Shown here one piece after another: positions 48,101 to 54,706 of a stretch of 64,000 nt of DNA. Origin of the DNA: an uncultured Lachnospiraceae bacterium (GTDB taxonomy: Bacteria; Bacillota; Clostridia; Lachnospirales; Lachnospiraceae). The notes under the pieces were generated by a model that worked only from the letters and a program-made list of their open reading frames with translations, searched no databases and was not told where the DNA came from. Position 1 is the stretch's first letter; every line of letters starts with the position of its first letter. The DNA lies in NCBI GenBank assembly GCA_947566645.1, contig CANOKL010000003.1:1-64000 (forward strand), given 5' to 3'. The position numbers and the translations under genes were made by a program.

Positions 48101-50209
48101 GAAGATTATCAGGATAAGCCGGTTGAGTGGGCCGCAATGCAGAAGGCGCTTCAGGCAGCAGAAACTGTGCTGGCGAATGCCAATGCCGTGCAAAAGGAGA
48201 TAGATGAAGCAACCTTTGCGCTCAGAGAGGCTCTGAGAAATCTGGGTATTAATAAAAATGCGTTAAGTGCGGCAATTGACCGGACAAAAGATCTGAAAGA
48301 GACCAGCTATACAGCGAAAAGCTGGGCCGCAATGCAGAAGGCGCTTGATTCAGCCAATAAGGCGATGGAGAGCGGAGAAGCCACACAGGAGGAAGTAAAT
48401 GCGGCAACAAAAGCGTTAAGAGATGCACTGGCGGCACTGGTAGGAATCGACAAAGCAGGACTGAAGGCGGCAATCGACCGTGCGAAAGCAAGGAATCCGG
48501 AGAACTTTGCAGATAAGCCGGCAGAGTGGGCAGCAATGCAGGAGGCGCTTCAGGCGGCAGAAGCTGTGCTGGCAAATGCCGACGCCGTACAGACAGAAAT
48601 AGACGAAGCAGCTTCAGTACTCAGCGAAGCTCTTAGGAAGCTGGATCCGGAAGGCACAATTAATAAGAATGAGTTAAATGCAGCAATTGACCGGACAAAA
48701 GATCTGAAGGAGGCCGATTATACAGCGAAAAGCTGGGCTGTACTTCAGGAAGCGCTTACAAAAGCGAACAATGCAATAGAGAACGAGGAAGCTGTGCAGG
48801 AGGAAGTAAATGCGGCAACAAAAGCACTAAGAGATGCTCTCGCAGCATTGGTAAAGATTGATAAAGCAGGACTGAAGGCGGCAATCGACCGTGCGAAAGC
48901 AAGAAACCCGGAGGATTATCAGGATAAGCCGGCAGAGTGGGCAGCAATGCAGGAAGCGCTTCAGGCAGCAGAAAATGTGTTTGCGAATGCCGATGCCATA
49001 CAGACAGAAATAGACGAGGCGACCTTTAAACTCAGTGATGCTCTGAGAAACCTGGGGATTGATAAGGATGCGTTAAGTGTAGCGATTGACCGGACGAAAG
49101 AACTGAAAGAGACTGATTATACAGTGAAAAGCTGGACCGTACTTCAGGAAGCGCTTACAAAAGCGAACAGTGCAATGGAGAGCGGAGAAGCTACGCAGGA
49201 GGAAGTAAATGAGGCAACCGCAGCACTAAGAGATGCGATTGCAGCGCTGGTAAGAGCTGACAAGGCAGGACTGAGGGATGCAATTGGCCGTGCGAAGGCA
49301 AGAAAGGAAGCAGACTATACAAAAGAAAGCTGGGCGGCAATGCAGGCGGCGCTTGCGAACGCAATGGCAGTAGAAGAGAACGGAAATGCTGAACAGGGAG
49401 AGATTGATGACGCGACATTTAAGCTTAGCGAAGCGCTCCGGAATCTGAAAGAGGCAGAGCCAGATAAGGCAGGACTTAATTCCGTGTTGAATGCGGCGAA
49501 GGCTTTGAAGAAAGCGGACTATACTCCAGAGGCATGGGCTGTATTCCAGAAGGCTCTTGCAGATGCGGAGGCAGTCAGTAAGGATCCGAAGGCGACCAGG
49601 GAGCAGACGGCAGCGGCAATCACATCACTCAAAAAAGCAATGGATGAAGTGAAGAAGCATCCTGCAAAGAAGACGCCGAATCCGGTTAAGGTAAAGAAGA
49701 TCAGCATATCTGGTTCTTCTAAGAAGATTGCAGCAGGAAAGAAAATAAAACTTACTGCAAAGATTTCTCTATCGAATGCATCCAATAAGGAGGTTACATG
49801 GAAATCAAGTAATACAAAGATTGCCAAGGTAAGTAAAAACGGTGTTGTTACACTGAACAAAAAGTCCGGCGGAAAGTCCGTGACGATTACTGCAATCGCT
49901 AAGGATGGAAGCAAGGTAAAAGCATCTTATAAGATTACTTGTATGAAGGGGAAAGTAACAAAGGTTACGATCACCGGAAAGAAGACAGTGAAGGCAGGAA
50001 AGAGCCTGAAGCTGACTGCGAAGGTGAAGGCACAAAAGAGTGCGAATAAGAAGCTGAAATGGACCAGCAGCAACACCAGGTACGCAAAAGTGAGCAGCAA
50101 CGGCAAGGTGACAACGAAAAAAGCAGGAAAAGGAAAGAGTGTCAAGATCACAGCGGCTGCAACAGACGGAAGCGGAAAGAAGCATACAGTAAAGATTAAG
50201 ATTAAATAA
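42116..50209 (+). CDS. Giant secreted GH30-GH43 enzyme with CBM, FIVAR and Ig modules
   Basis: A 2697-residue exported protein. Order: signal peptide (1-31); GH30-type barrel (about 50-720) interrupted at about 140-300 by a carbohydrate-binding-like domain, acid/base Glu438 in TPMNEPY and nucleophile Glu540 in WMSEVDG; a Big_4-type Ig domain; a CBM-like domain (about 830-985, YIDCNNLDSPTYAE); one FIVAR helix pair; a GH43 domain (about 1050-1450, start IQAHGGQIQKF, VMERPKVLYNDKTGKYVMWFH) of the exo-galactanase type; Ig and CBM domains; 12 FIVAR repeats (about 1705-2515); two Lys-rich BIG2 repeats. GH30 endo-1,6-galactanase plus GH43 exo-1,3-galactanase would suit type II arabinogalactan. Substrate is inferred. 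GAGGAGAAG precedes the ATG. Confidence 0.9.
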   Translation: MKRFRRGIAAAAAVTLCLTSIPVSGISAQAAGEEKPDRTVKLQPASASPFNDTNKDGFGEFEGWGTSLCWWANRIGYDETLTSKAAEAFYGDTGLDMNIGRYNVGGGDLVGDPKVMEVNPNAQMYDLETEGRMPTYEGKNMEVKENSAMKDLVFTSSDADFGFTKGAKVGTFKQIGWINKLGDTVGEGDNLHYTVNVQEAGPYTVKLLLTMTGSNTRDVAIRVNGKQDSDKVIPAETINNQCMIANGNNNMLYAVPIPDVQLNAGENTINIAGSKGWTLDFVKMAIIKKGEEGIVPDEGFLHKFHITRSDSAVPGYATNVTKIDKNKKTIEEYKKEFARVDETCGYAWNYDWDADKNQMNILKAAAAASGQDFIAEAFSNSPPYFMTVSGCSSGHSDSSKDNLRADSYEAFAAYMADVIEHWNKEGIITFQSATPMNEPYTNYWGANSNKQEGCHFDQGESQSKIIVALQKELAAKGLSNIILSGTDETSIDTAITSYNNLTDEAKTAITRIDTHTYGGSKRAELSKLAEESGENLWMSEVDGSYTAGTNAGQMSPALGLAKQMMKDVNGLRSSAWIFWNAIDMHVDQKVTTTSDADWASLDAIYQKHDNMNKSIWGLAIADHDNKEIVLTKKYYAYGQFSRYIRPGYSIIGSSDDTLAAYDPESKKVVVVAVNTAAEDQNWRFDLSSFSEMGSKVTAIRTSGSMDDGENWKDVSAEAGAITADPEQLCLTAVLKGNSITTYTVEGVEYDRDKEDIVEVEEVNGYTVAGVPPVLPAEVTVTTNKGNTSKKAVSWDFENADFTGDTEVSGSVEGTFVEAKAKVKIVEPNTTYYIDCNNLDSPTYAEVNSYAELLNQKADQKYTDGSWGYVDDYGVHNGDKKDPYDVGWYAQSGQTIQYKIPLEAGKYHVTFGFKEWWKDGNKSRKMSVTATPEGGTAKQLGTSDTWEGGNWWNQDTYNLTCEKDGVVTFALAKESGQPDPTLSFIKISKAFNIEGLQDALSRAAADRSQYTGDELKKLDAVLAEAGSLLIKASTTQAQLDAVYSKLKEVYTPAYTSITGTKGDRLFDNNGKKIQAHGGQIQKFTVNGKTKYYWYGEDKTNGYRPVTGVHLYTSEDLYNWTDEGVALKCIPVSEKDYGKDQEEGYKADLSIFETDEYFKNLYSEYKDKAPDDTENYTSKLEEVYWNLAEDRTVMERPKVLYNDKTGKYVMWFHADGRTPTNTADYGKARAGIAVSDNPAGPFKLLGTYLLHDSKDADHSWDEEGGHLRDMNLFKDDDGQGYVVYSSDGNLTTYIAKLNADYTGLITDREKAVEGTGKPVEELRSSDYTRNFIGASREAPAMFKYKGKYYLINSGCTGWNPNKAQYAVADHPLGPWTVMGDPCVGDTKGTTFDTQSTCVFPVDAENGKFIYMGDRWFNPDNGGDLSDSRYVWLPVEFLPNNRLQLKSYENWTLKELDNKASFEVVSKLTSSVKSAEEIQEGLLPETIMINYGGKTEDVEKEVAWTYGSYDPEKLGIVDVKGTLTNGKREFTHPVSIVNPKLMYFFDCGAEESQYYNTIAEALGGRLRNKTPDGKYTETTKAGYTGITEEEDKDNADMGHRGGDDYLSTGWWAKGGKNIEYAFDLKPGTYTVAAGFQEWWNTGRPSKMTVKSGEQTIAEKQFTVQGSSTDLQVNQSFEVTEATAGKIAVTISKTGNPDPVISWIAIINDGATEEFLAEAEALSKKIADARKMNGAGYTQESFTALQTAIETAAAALEASTAKEELTAAEEALQAAIGGLKKLNKDVLNAEIARVKDLQEDGYTVTSWRAMQEALKTANQLIENSASQAVSQEEADAAADALSKALAALVRIDKLKTEIDRAKTRIPEDYADKPAEWKAMQEELQAAEIVLAKADATQAEVDQAASALNVALTKLGSNKNALSAAIDRTKGLKETNFTAKSWAVLQEALTKANDAMENAKATQEEVNAATASLRDALAALVKVDKAGLQAAIDRAKARNPEDYQDKPVEWAAMQKALQAAETVLANANAVQKEIDEATFALREALRNLGINKNALSAAIDRTKDLKETSYTAKSWAAMQKALDSANKAMESGEATQEEVNAATKALRDALAALVGIDKAGLKAAIDRAKARNPENFADKPAEWAAMQEALQAAEAVLANADAVQTEIDEAASVLSEALRKLDPEGTINKNELNAAIDRTKDLKEADYTAKSWAVLQEALTKANNAIENEEAVQEEVNAATKALRDALAALVKIDKAGLKAAIDRAKARNPEDYQDKPAEWAAMQEALQAAENVFANADAIQTEIDEATFKLSDALRNLGIDKDALSVAIDRTKELKETDYTVKSWTVLQEALTKANSAMESGEATQEEVNEATAALRDAIAALVRADKAGLRDAIGRAKARKEADYTKESWAAMQAALANAMAVEENGNAEQGEIDDATFKLSEALRNLKEAEPDKAGLNSVLNAAKALKKADYTPEAWAVFQKALADAEAVSKDPKATREQTAAAITSLKKAMDEVKKHPAKKTPNPVKVKKISISGSSKKIAAGKKIKLTAKISLSNASNKEVTWKSSNTKIAKVSKNGVVTLNKKSGGKSVTITAIAKDGSKVKASYKITCMKGKVTKVTITGKKTVKAGKSLKLTAKVKAQKSANKKLKWTSSNTRYAKVSSNGKVTTKKAGKGKSVKITAAATDGSGKKHTVKIKIK
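47240..49660. repeat. FIVAR repeat array, alternating A/B units
   Basis: Twelve units of about 62-66 codons. From unit 4 on, two types alternate: A (AIDRTKxLKExxYTAKSWA) and B (AIDRAKARNPEDYxDKPAEW). An A+B pair of about 380 bases is the higher-order period, repeated at least three times with high DNA similarity. This looks like recent tandem duplication and is prone to copy-number change. Confidence 0.85.
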
Positions 50210-50252
50210 AAAGCAGTTCAGAGTGTGTCTGAAACTTGCTTTCCGGCAGATG

Positions 50253-50288
50253 ATGCCTGCATTTCGACTTGAAATGCAGGCATTTTTC
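50253..50288 (+). terminator. Intrinsic terminator after the giant glycosidase gene
   Basis: Perfect 13-base arms ATGCCTGCATTTC and GAAATGCAGGCAT with loop GACTT, followed by TTTTC. Confidence 0.85.
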
Positions 50289-50300
50289 TTCTCTCCCTCC

Positions 50301-50335
50301 CCGCTTACGCGCATTCCTGACCCGTGAACAGTAAC
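50301..50335 (-). repeat. Family B end fragment
   Basis: On the minus strand GTTACTGTTCACGGGTCAGG leads to AATGCGCGTAAGCGGGG, the left third of the family B element. It abuts the terminator at 50253. Confidence 0.6.
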
Positions 50336-50433
50336 TCTAGATCAGCTAAATCTGAAATATATGTGAAAAGTATTTTAAATTACTCTCAAGTATGCTATGA
50401 TATAAAAGTTATGTTGCAAAACTGAAAAAAACG

Positions 50434-50592
50434 GGTAACTATTCAGCAGGTCTGCGCAGGGTCTGCCCCAGCGAAGCGAGGGTATTTACTGCGCTGACCG
50501 TAAGAAAGTGATTCAGGAGTGCAAAAATCCCATTGCCAAAGGCAATTTTATATGGATTTTTGCATGTAACTGCGAAGGTACTGAGCAGTTAC
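50434..50592 (+). repeat. Family B long element with three hairpins
   Basis: It begins GGTAACTATTCAGC, contains GACCGTAAGAAAGTGATTCA followed by GGAGTG (the conserved inner string of the family), a hairpin with arms GCAAAAATCC/GGATTTTTGC, and ends in GTAACTGCGAAGGTACTGAG followed by CAGTTAC. The final hairpin also occurs alone at 54541 and 59439. The element fills most of the 440-base gap between the giant gene and the trigger-factor-like gene. Confidence 0.65.
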
Positions 50593-50650
50593 AAAAACGG
50601 ATAAATATGAAGATAGATATTCGCATGAAAAGAAAGAGGTGTATGAGAAG

Positions 50651-51700
50651 ATGAAGAGAAGATTTGCGGCAGTGCTTACAGGAGTTTTAGCCTCATCCCT
50701 GATTCTTGCGGGGTGTCAGGCAAGTAAGGGACTGGAGACAAAGGAGATTAAGATTTCCCAGTATAAGGATCTTGAGGTTCCGCAGGTAAGCAAGCCAGAA
50801 GAAGTAACAGACGAACAGGTTGACACCCGTATTAATTCTGTGCTGGAGTCCAAGGCAGAGGTAAGCCCGGTGACAGACCGCGCTGTAGAGAATGGAGACA
50901 CAGCCAATATTGATTTTGTGGGTAAGATTGGTGGGAAGGAGTTCGAGGGAGGATCTGGAGAAGGGTATCCGCTGGAGATTGGATCCGGCTCATTTATCCC
51001 GGGCTTTGAAGAGAGCGTGATCGGACACAAGATTGGTGATACGTTTGACTGGAGCGGGCAGTTCCCGGAGAATTACGGCAATGCAGACTATGCAGGAAAG
51101 GACGTTATATTTACTATTACAGTAAATAGTATATCTGAGTCCATAGCACCGGAGCTTAACGATGAATTTGTAAAGACCGTTTCAGATGAATCCAAGACTG
51201 TGGATGAGTATAAGACGGAGATTAAAAACCTGCTTAAACAGGAAGCAGAGGATCAGTATAAGAGTCAGCTCAGTACGTCAGTCATGGAAAAAGTGCTTGA
51301 GAACACAGAAGTAACCAAGTATCCGGATGATGAGGTGAAGAAGATTACGGATGATGCGGTTAAGCAGTATAAGGAGGCAGCCCAGTATCAGAATATAGAG
51401 TTCAAAGACTATCTGGAACAGAACGGGGTATCAGAGGAGCAGTTTAATAAGCAGATTGAAGATGCTGCAAAGGACCGCGTGAAGCAGACACTGGTGTTCA
51501 ATGCAATCGCAGAGAAGGAAAAACTGGAGCTTACGGACGAGGTCTACGAGGAGCAGTTAGAGAATCTTGCAAGGTCCAATGGATTCGAGGACGTAGACGC
51601 ACTTAAGGAAGCAGCAGAGGAAGATGAGCTCAAAGAGGTTGCGCTGTACAATATCGTACTGGAATGGCTTGCAGACCATTGTATACAGAAGGCTTCTTAA
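50651..51700 (+). CDS. Trigger-factor-like peptidyl-prolyl isomerase lipoprotein
   Basis: A 349-residue lipoprotein (signal ending LILAGCQAS). It lacks the ribosome-binding N-domain of cytosolic trigger factor but keeps the FKBP-type isomerase domain (NGDTANIDFVGKIGGKEFEG, GSGSFIPGFEESVIGHKIGD) and the helical chaperone C-domain (ELNDEFVKTVSDESKTVDEY, KQEAEDQY). Thus it is likely an extracytoplasmic foldase anchored to the membrane, helping fold secreted proteins such as the giant enzyme upstream. ATG 50651 is chosen because the signal peptide starts there. Confidence 0.9.
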   Translation: MKRRFAAVLTGVLASSLILAGCQASKGLETKEIKISQYKDLEVPQVSKPEEVTDEQVDTRINSVLESKAEVSPVTDRAVENGDTANIDFVGKIGGKEFEGGSGEGYPLEIGSGSFIPGFEESVIGHKIGDTFDWSGQFPENYGNADYAGKDVIFTITVNSISESIAPELNDEFVKTVSDESKTVDEYKTEIKNLLKQEAEDQYKSQLSTSVMEKVLENTEVTKYPDDEVKKITDDAVKQYKEAAQYQNIEFKDYLEQNGVSEEQFNKQIEDAAKDRVKQTLVFNAIAEKEKLELTDEVYEEQLENLARSNGFEDVDALKEAAEEDELKEVALYNIVLEWLADHCIQKAS

Positions 51701-51716
51701 ATTTCAGGCTTGACTG

Positions 51717-51790
51717 GGGACAGGTCATTTTAAATTGGGGACGGGGCATTTTTAGAAATGCCCCGTCCCCAATTTAAAATGACCTGTCCC
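51717..51790. repeat. Nested GGGGACGGGG palindrome with 35-base arms
   Basis: Two palindromes in one: the outer GGGACAGGTCATTTTAAAT and the inner TGGGGACGGGGCATTT form perfect 35-base arms (51717-51751 and 51756-51790) around a four-base loop. It starts 17 bases after the trigger-factor-like gene and ends 17 bases before the next promoter. Confidence 0.92.
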
Positions 51791-51806
51791 AAATTCAATT
51801 TCGGGC

Positions 51807-51836
51807 TTGACGGGATATTGCTGTATCCTGTATAAT
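51807..51836 (+). promoter_or_regulatory. Promoter upstream of yitT-type gene
   Basis: TTGACG (51807-51812), 18-base spacer, TATAAT (51831-51836). Transcription would begin near 51843, 18 bases before a strong terminator. Confidence 0.75.
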
Positions 51837-51860
51837 ATATCTGTATTAGGCGGTGCCTTG

Positions 51861-51906
51861 ATCCACGTTTGTTAGGGAAAATCCTTGACAAACGTGGATT
51901 TTTTTT
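51861..51906 (+). terminator. Strong leader terminator before yitT-type gene
   Basis: Perfect 12-base arms ATCCACGTTTGT and ACAAACGTGGAT with a 15-base loop, then eight T. Since a good promoter lies just upstream and the gene 39 bases downstream, the arrangement gives either a 60-nt RNA or an attenuated mRNA. Confidence 0.8.
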
Positions 51907-51944
51907 GTGATATAGGAAACGAGACTATGAGAGGAGAAGGGGTT

Positions 51945-52814
51945 ATGAAGGAAATGAAGGGCGGATATCAGACAGTGATATCTTTGGCTGCGGTAGTTGC
52001 AGGCAATTTTTTGTATGCACTTACAGTAAAGCTTTTTCTGCTCCCGGCAGGACTTGTGACAGGGGGTACTACTGGTATGGCGCTTACGGTGAATTATCTG
52101 ACAGGCATACCTATTTCGGGATTTGTACTTGTTTTTAATGTGATTATGCTGCTTCTCGGATACAGGGTACTGGGGAAGGCCTTCGCGTCTACCACGCTTG
52201 CAAGTACCTTCCTCTATCCGGCTGCACTGGAAATCTTTGACCGGACTTTAGAGGGTGTTGTGCTTACAGAGGATGTTCTGCTGTGTACTATATTTTCAGG
52301 ACTTGGAATTGGAATCGCGCTGGGGATCGTGATTCGTTCAGGAGCTTCGACAGGCGGGATGGATATCCCTCCTTTAGTTCTAAAGCGGTTTTTCCGGATT
52401 CCGGTGTCTGTCAGTATGTATGCATTTGATGTATGTATCCTGCTGTCTCAGGCGGTATTCCGAAAGGCAGAGAATATTCTGTACGGGATTGTGCTGGTAA
52501 TGATCTATACGATTGTACTGGATAAGATGCTGCTTATGGGGACGACAAGAACCGAGGTGCGGATTATCAGCCGGAAATCAGAGCAGATCCGGGATGCAAT
52601 ACTAAAGGAGCTAGACCGGGGCGTCACGATGCTGGATGGTGAGAGTGGTTATCTCCATAACCGGACACAGATGATTTTCAGTGTCATTTCCAACCGGGAG
52701 CTTCCGAAAGTGGAACGGATTATCAGGGGGATTGATCCGGAGAGCTTTATGGTAGTAAGCAGAGTAAGCGAAGTGAAGGGACGGGGATTTTCCCTGAATA
52801 AAAAATACCAGTAA
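51945..52814 (+). CDS. YitT family (DUF161/DUF2179) membrane protein
   Basis: A 289-residue protein with five to six membrane segments (VISLAAVVAGNFLYALTVKL, ISGFVLVFNVIMLLLGY, LLCTIFSGLGIGIALGIVI) and the family strings GLVTGGTTGMAL and SGASTGGMDIPPL, followed by a C-terminal cytosolic DUF2179 domain (EVRIISRKSEQIRDAIL, LPKVERIIRGIDPESF). The family is widespread in Firmicutes; the function is not settled. ATG 51945 follows GGAGAAGGGG. Confidence 0.9.
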   Translation: MKEMKGGYQTVISLAAVVAGNFLYALTVKLFLLPAGLVTGGTTGMALTVNYLTGIPISGFVLVFNVIMLLLGYRVLGKAFASTTLASTFLYPAALEIFDRTLEGVVLTEDVLLCTIFSGLGIGIALGIVIRSGASTGGMDIPPLVLKRFFRIPVSVSMYAFDVCILLSQAVFRKAENILYGIVLVMIYTIVLDKMLLMGTTRTEVRIISRKSEQIRDAILKELDRGVTMLDGESGYLHNRTQMIFSVISNRELPKVERIIRGIDPESFMVVSRVSEVKGRGFSLNKKYQ

Positions 52815-52865
52815 TTGTACCTTATTGAACATTAGTGGTTCGATAAGTATATATTATGATGTTGG

Positions 52866-52889
52866 GGTCAAAAAGTGTTTTGACCCCAT
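52866..52889. repeat. Hairpin after the yitT-type gene
   Basis: GGGGTCAAAA and TTTTGACCCC form perfect ten-base arms around AGTG. It lies between two convergent genes. It could end transcription from both sides despite the lack of a U-run. Confidence 0.6.
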
Positions 52890-52917
52890 AATGCCGCAGA
52901 TAGCGTGCACTATTACT

Positions 52918-54498
52918 TCAGACCACGGCCTCGATCAGGAGCTTATTGCCGACATGGATTTCTTTTATGCCGGTTTCCTTTTTTTTGTTAAAATTAAAGC
53001 TAAGCATATATCCTTTTGAAAGATGAAAATACTCCAGATAATCAGAAAGCTGCTTTTCGCCCCGTTCATTGTATGCATTGCCCCTCCAGATTTTGAGTTC
53101 AATTACATTTTGCTCGCCCTTATAATAGATTACCAGATCCATACGTTCATTATTACGAGTTCGTGATTCAACGCTGTAATTTCCGATACCGTTGATGATC
53201 GGCTTCAGAAACAGCAGAAAGTAACGCCTTCCTGCATCTTCGTAAAATGTCTCATCCTGGTCCCCGTACAGGTCATTAAAGGTTTCTACAAATTTTCCGA
53301 GTATTTTTCTGATATCCAGATGCCCTCCTGTAATAAACTGATTTTTCTCCTGTATACCGGCACGGTACATCCTGTTTGATTCAAATTCTTCGGAAATAAA
53401 ATAATTATAAAGCACAGATTCAAATATCTGGTTGAAGACTACTGCCGTATCATGTTCATTTTTGATAAAGCCAAACATGACAGCATCTTTCATGTAGTCA
53501 TTTGTAGCAGTATATGGAATCGGCCTGCCAGTAAAAAGCAATTCGTACAGCACGGTCCGAAGCTTTGGATAAAGCTTCAGTTTCCTGATCATGGACTGGT
53601 AAAGCGTATTATCTTCTTTTACAATCATCCTTACGGCTTCGTAAAAGCCTTCCTGCGTCCACGCGGCGCTTTTGTCCTTAAAGCCTGATGTTCCCGGAAT
53701 TCTTTCATCCATATATTTGCACAATCCGGAAACAAGATACGGGTATCCGGCTGTATGGTCATAGATCATTTCTGACATACGGATCATATCCATGCCAGTA
53801 TGGTGGTCTGCCTCATATTCTCTTAACATACTGGCAATATCTTTGGCAGAAAAACTTAGATCCACATCAAAACTGGCGGCGATATTCCAGGGGCTGTTTT
53901 CGGGCAGCTTTCCCTCCGGGCTGATTTTTTTCTTAATACTTCGTATATCATAGACCCCCGCGAGAATGACAGACTGAAAAGCCGGTATTTTTCTCCGCGC
54001 CAGATAGCATGCGCGAAGCTGGGCAAGAAAATCAACAAATACCTGGTTATCAGAGGCTGTATCAACCTCATCAATGATTAAGACAATTTTTCTGTCAGAT
54101 TCTCTGCACCAGGCCTTTAAGACCTTGAAGAGCGCCCTGAGCGAAGCAGTCTGCCCGTTGTTCTCGGTGAATGCAGAGAGCTTTGCTTCAATATCACCCG
54201 GAAGTTCACCGGCAAGTTCCAGTATCTCATCTGAAAAGGCAGAGACAAAAGACTGTTCACTTTCAAATGATAATGCACTCATTACCTGAAAATCCATACT
54301 GATAACCCGGTAGTCTGTCCTCAGATATTCTGCAAGAGCGGCCAGAATCGTGGTCTTTCCAAATTGCCGCGCCCTGTTTATTGTAAAATACATTCCATTA
54401 TCTATCATAGTTTTGATTTCCTGAAGACGACCGGTCAGGTCTACCATGTAATTCCATTCCGGGTCGCAGCAGCCAGCGATATTAAAAATCCTTGCCAT
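52918..54498 (-). CDS. AAA-ATPase-like protein with C-terminal PD-(D/E)XK domain
   Basis: A 526-residue protein of the AAA-ATPase-like/DUF1703 group. N-terminal ATPase: Walker A region FTINRARQFGKTTILAAL, Walker B KIVLIIDEVDTAS, and a sensor HTAGYPYLVSGLCKY. C-terminal nuclease-like domain with RMDLVIYYKGEQNVIELKIW (D...ExK). These multicopy genes are common in gut anaerobes; a role in DNA processing or defence is suggested by fold only. A frameshifted relative is at 12415. It is a single gene; a short repeat hairpin lies upstream at 54541. Confidence 0.88.
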   Translation of the reverse strand: MARIFNIAGCCDPEWNYMVDLTGRLQEIKTMIDNGMYFTINRARQFGKTTILAALAEYLRTDYRVISMDFQVMSALSFESEQSFVSAFSDEILELAGELPGDIEAKLSAFTENNGQTASLRALFKVLKAWCRESDRKIVLIIDEVDTASDNQVFVDFLAQLRACYLARRKIPAFQSVILAGVYDIRSIKKKISPEGKLPENSPWNIAASFDVDLSFSAKDIASMLREYEADHHTGMDMIRMSEMIYDHTAGYPYLVSGLCKYMDERIPGTSGFKDKSAAWTQEGFYEAVRMIVKEDNTLYQSMIRKLKLYPKLRTVLYELLFTGRPIPYTATNDYMKDAVMFGFIKNEHDTAVVFNQIFESVLYNYFISEEFESNRMYRAGIQEKNQFITGGHLDIRKILGKFVETFNDLYGDQDETFYEDAGRRYFLLFLKPIINGIGNYSVESRTRNNERMDLVIYYKGEQNVIELKIWRGNAYNERGEKQLSDYLEYFHLSKGYMLSFNFNKKKETGIKEIHVGNKLLIEAVV

Positions 54499-54540
54499 AA
54501 ATCCATCCTTTCAGAAATAATACAGTATCTTTGTTACCTT

Positions 54541-54567
54541 GTAACTGCTCAGTACCTTCACAGTTAC
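54541..54567. repeat. GTAACTG/CAGTTAC hairpin (family B end)
   Basis: GTAACTGctcagtaccttcaCAGTTAC in minus orientation relative to the right end of the element at 50434. It lies 40 bases upstream of the AAA/nuclease gene. Confidence 0.6.
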
Positions 54568-54706
54568 ATTACTTTTCATCATTTGATTTAAGTTTACCCA
54601 TGCGCATTTTGTTTGTCAAGAGGCATGGCCTTTTGACACTTGTATCATATTATGATATGATTTAGTCGTTAAAAAGAAAACAAAGAGGATATATGAGGAG
54701 GACGGC

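Noticed and set aside
47589..49418. Series of Leu/Pro-rich minus-strand frames under the FIVAR array
   Set aside because: Periodic by-products of the repeated plus-strand coding sequence.
47240..49660. Possible CRISPR-like regular repeats
   Set aside because: Repeats are coding, about 190 or 380 bases long, with no short identical repeats separated by unique spacers. No cas genes in the window.
51861..51906. Known riboswitch class in the yitT leader
   Set aside because: Only about 18 bases lie between the presumed start and the terminator, too short for an aptamer; no conserved riboswitch core seen.
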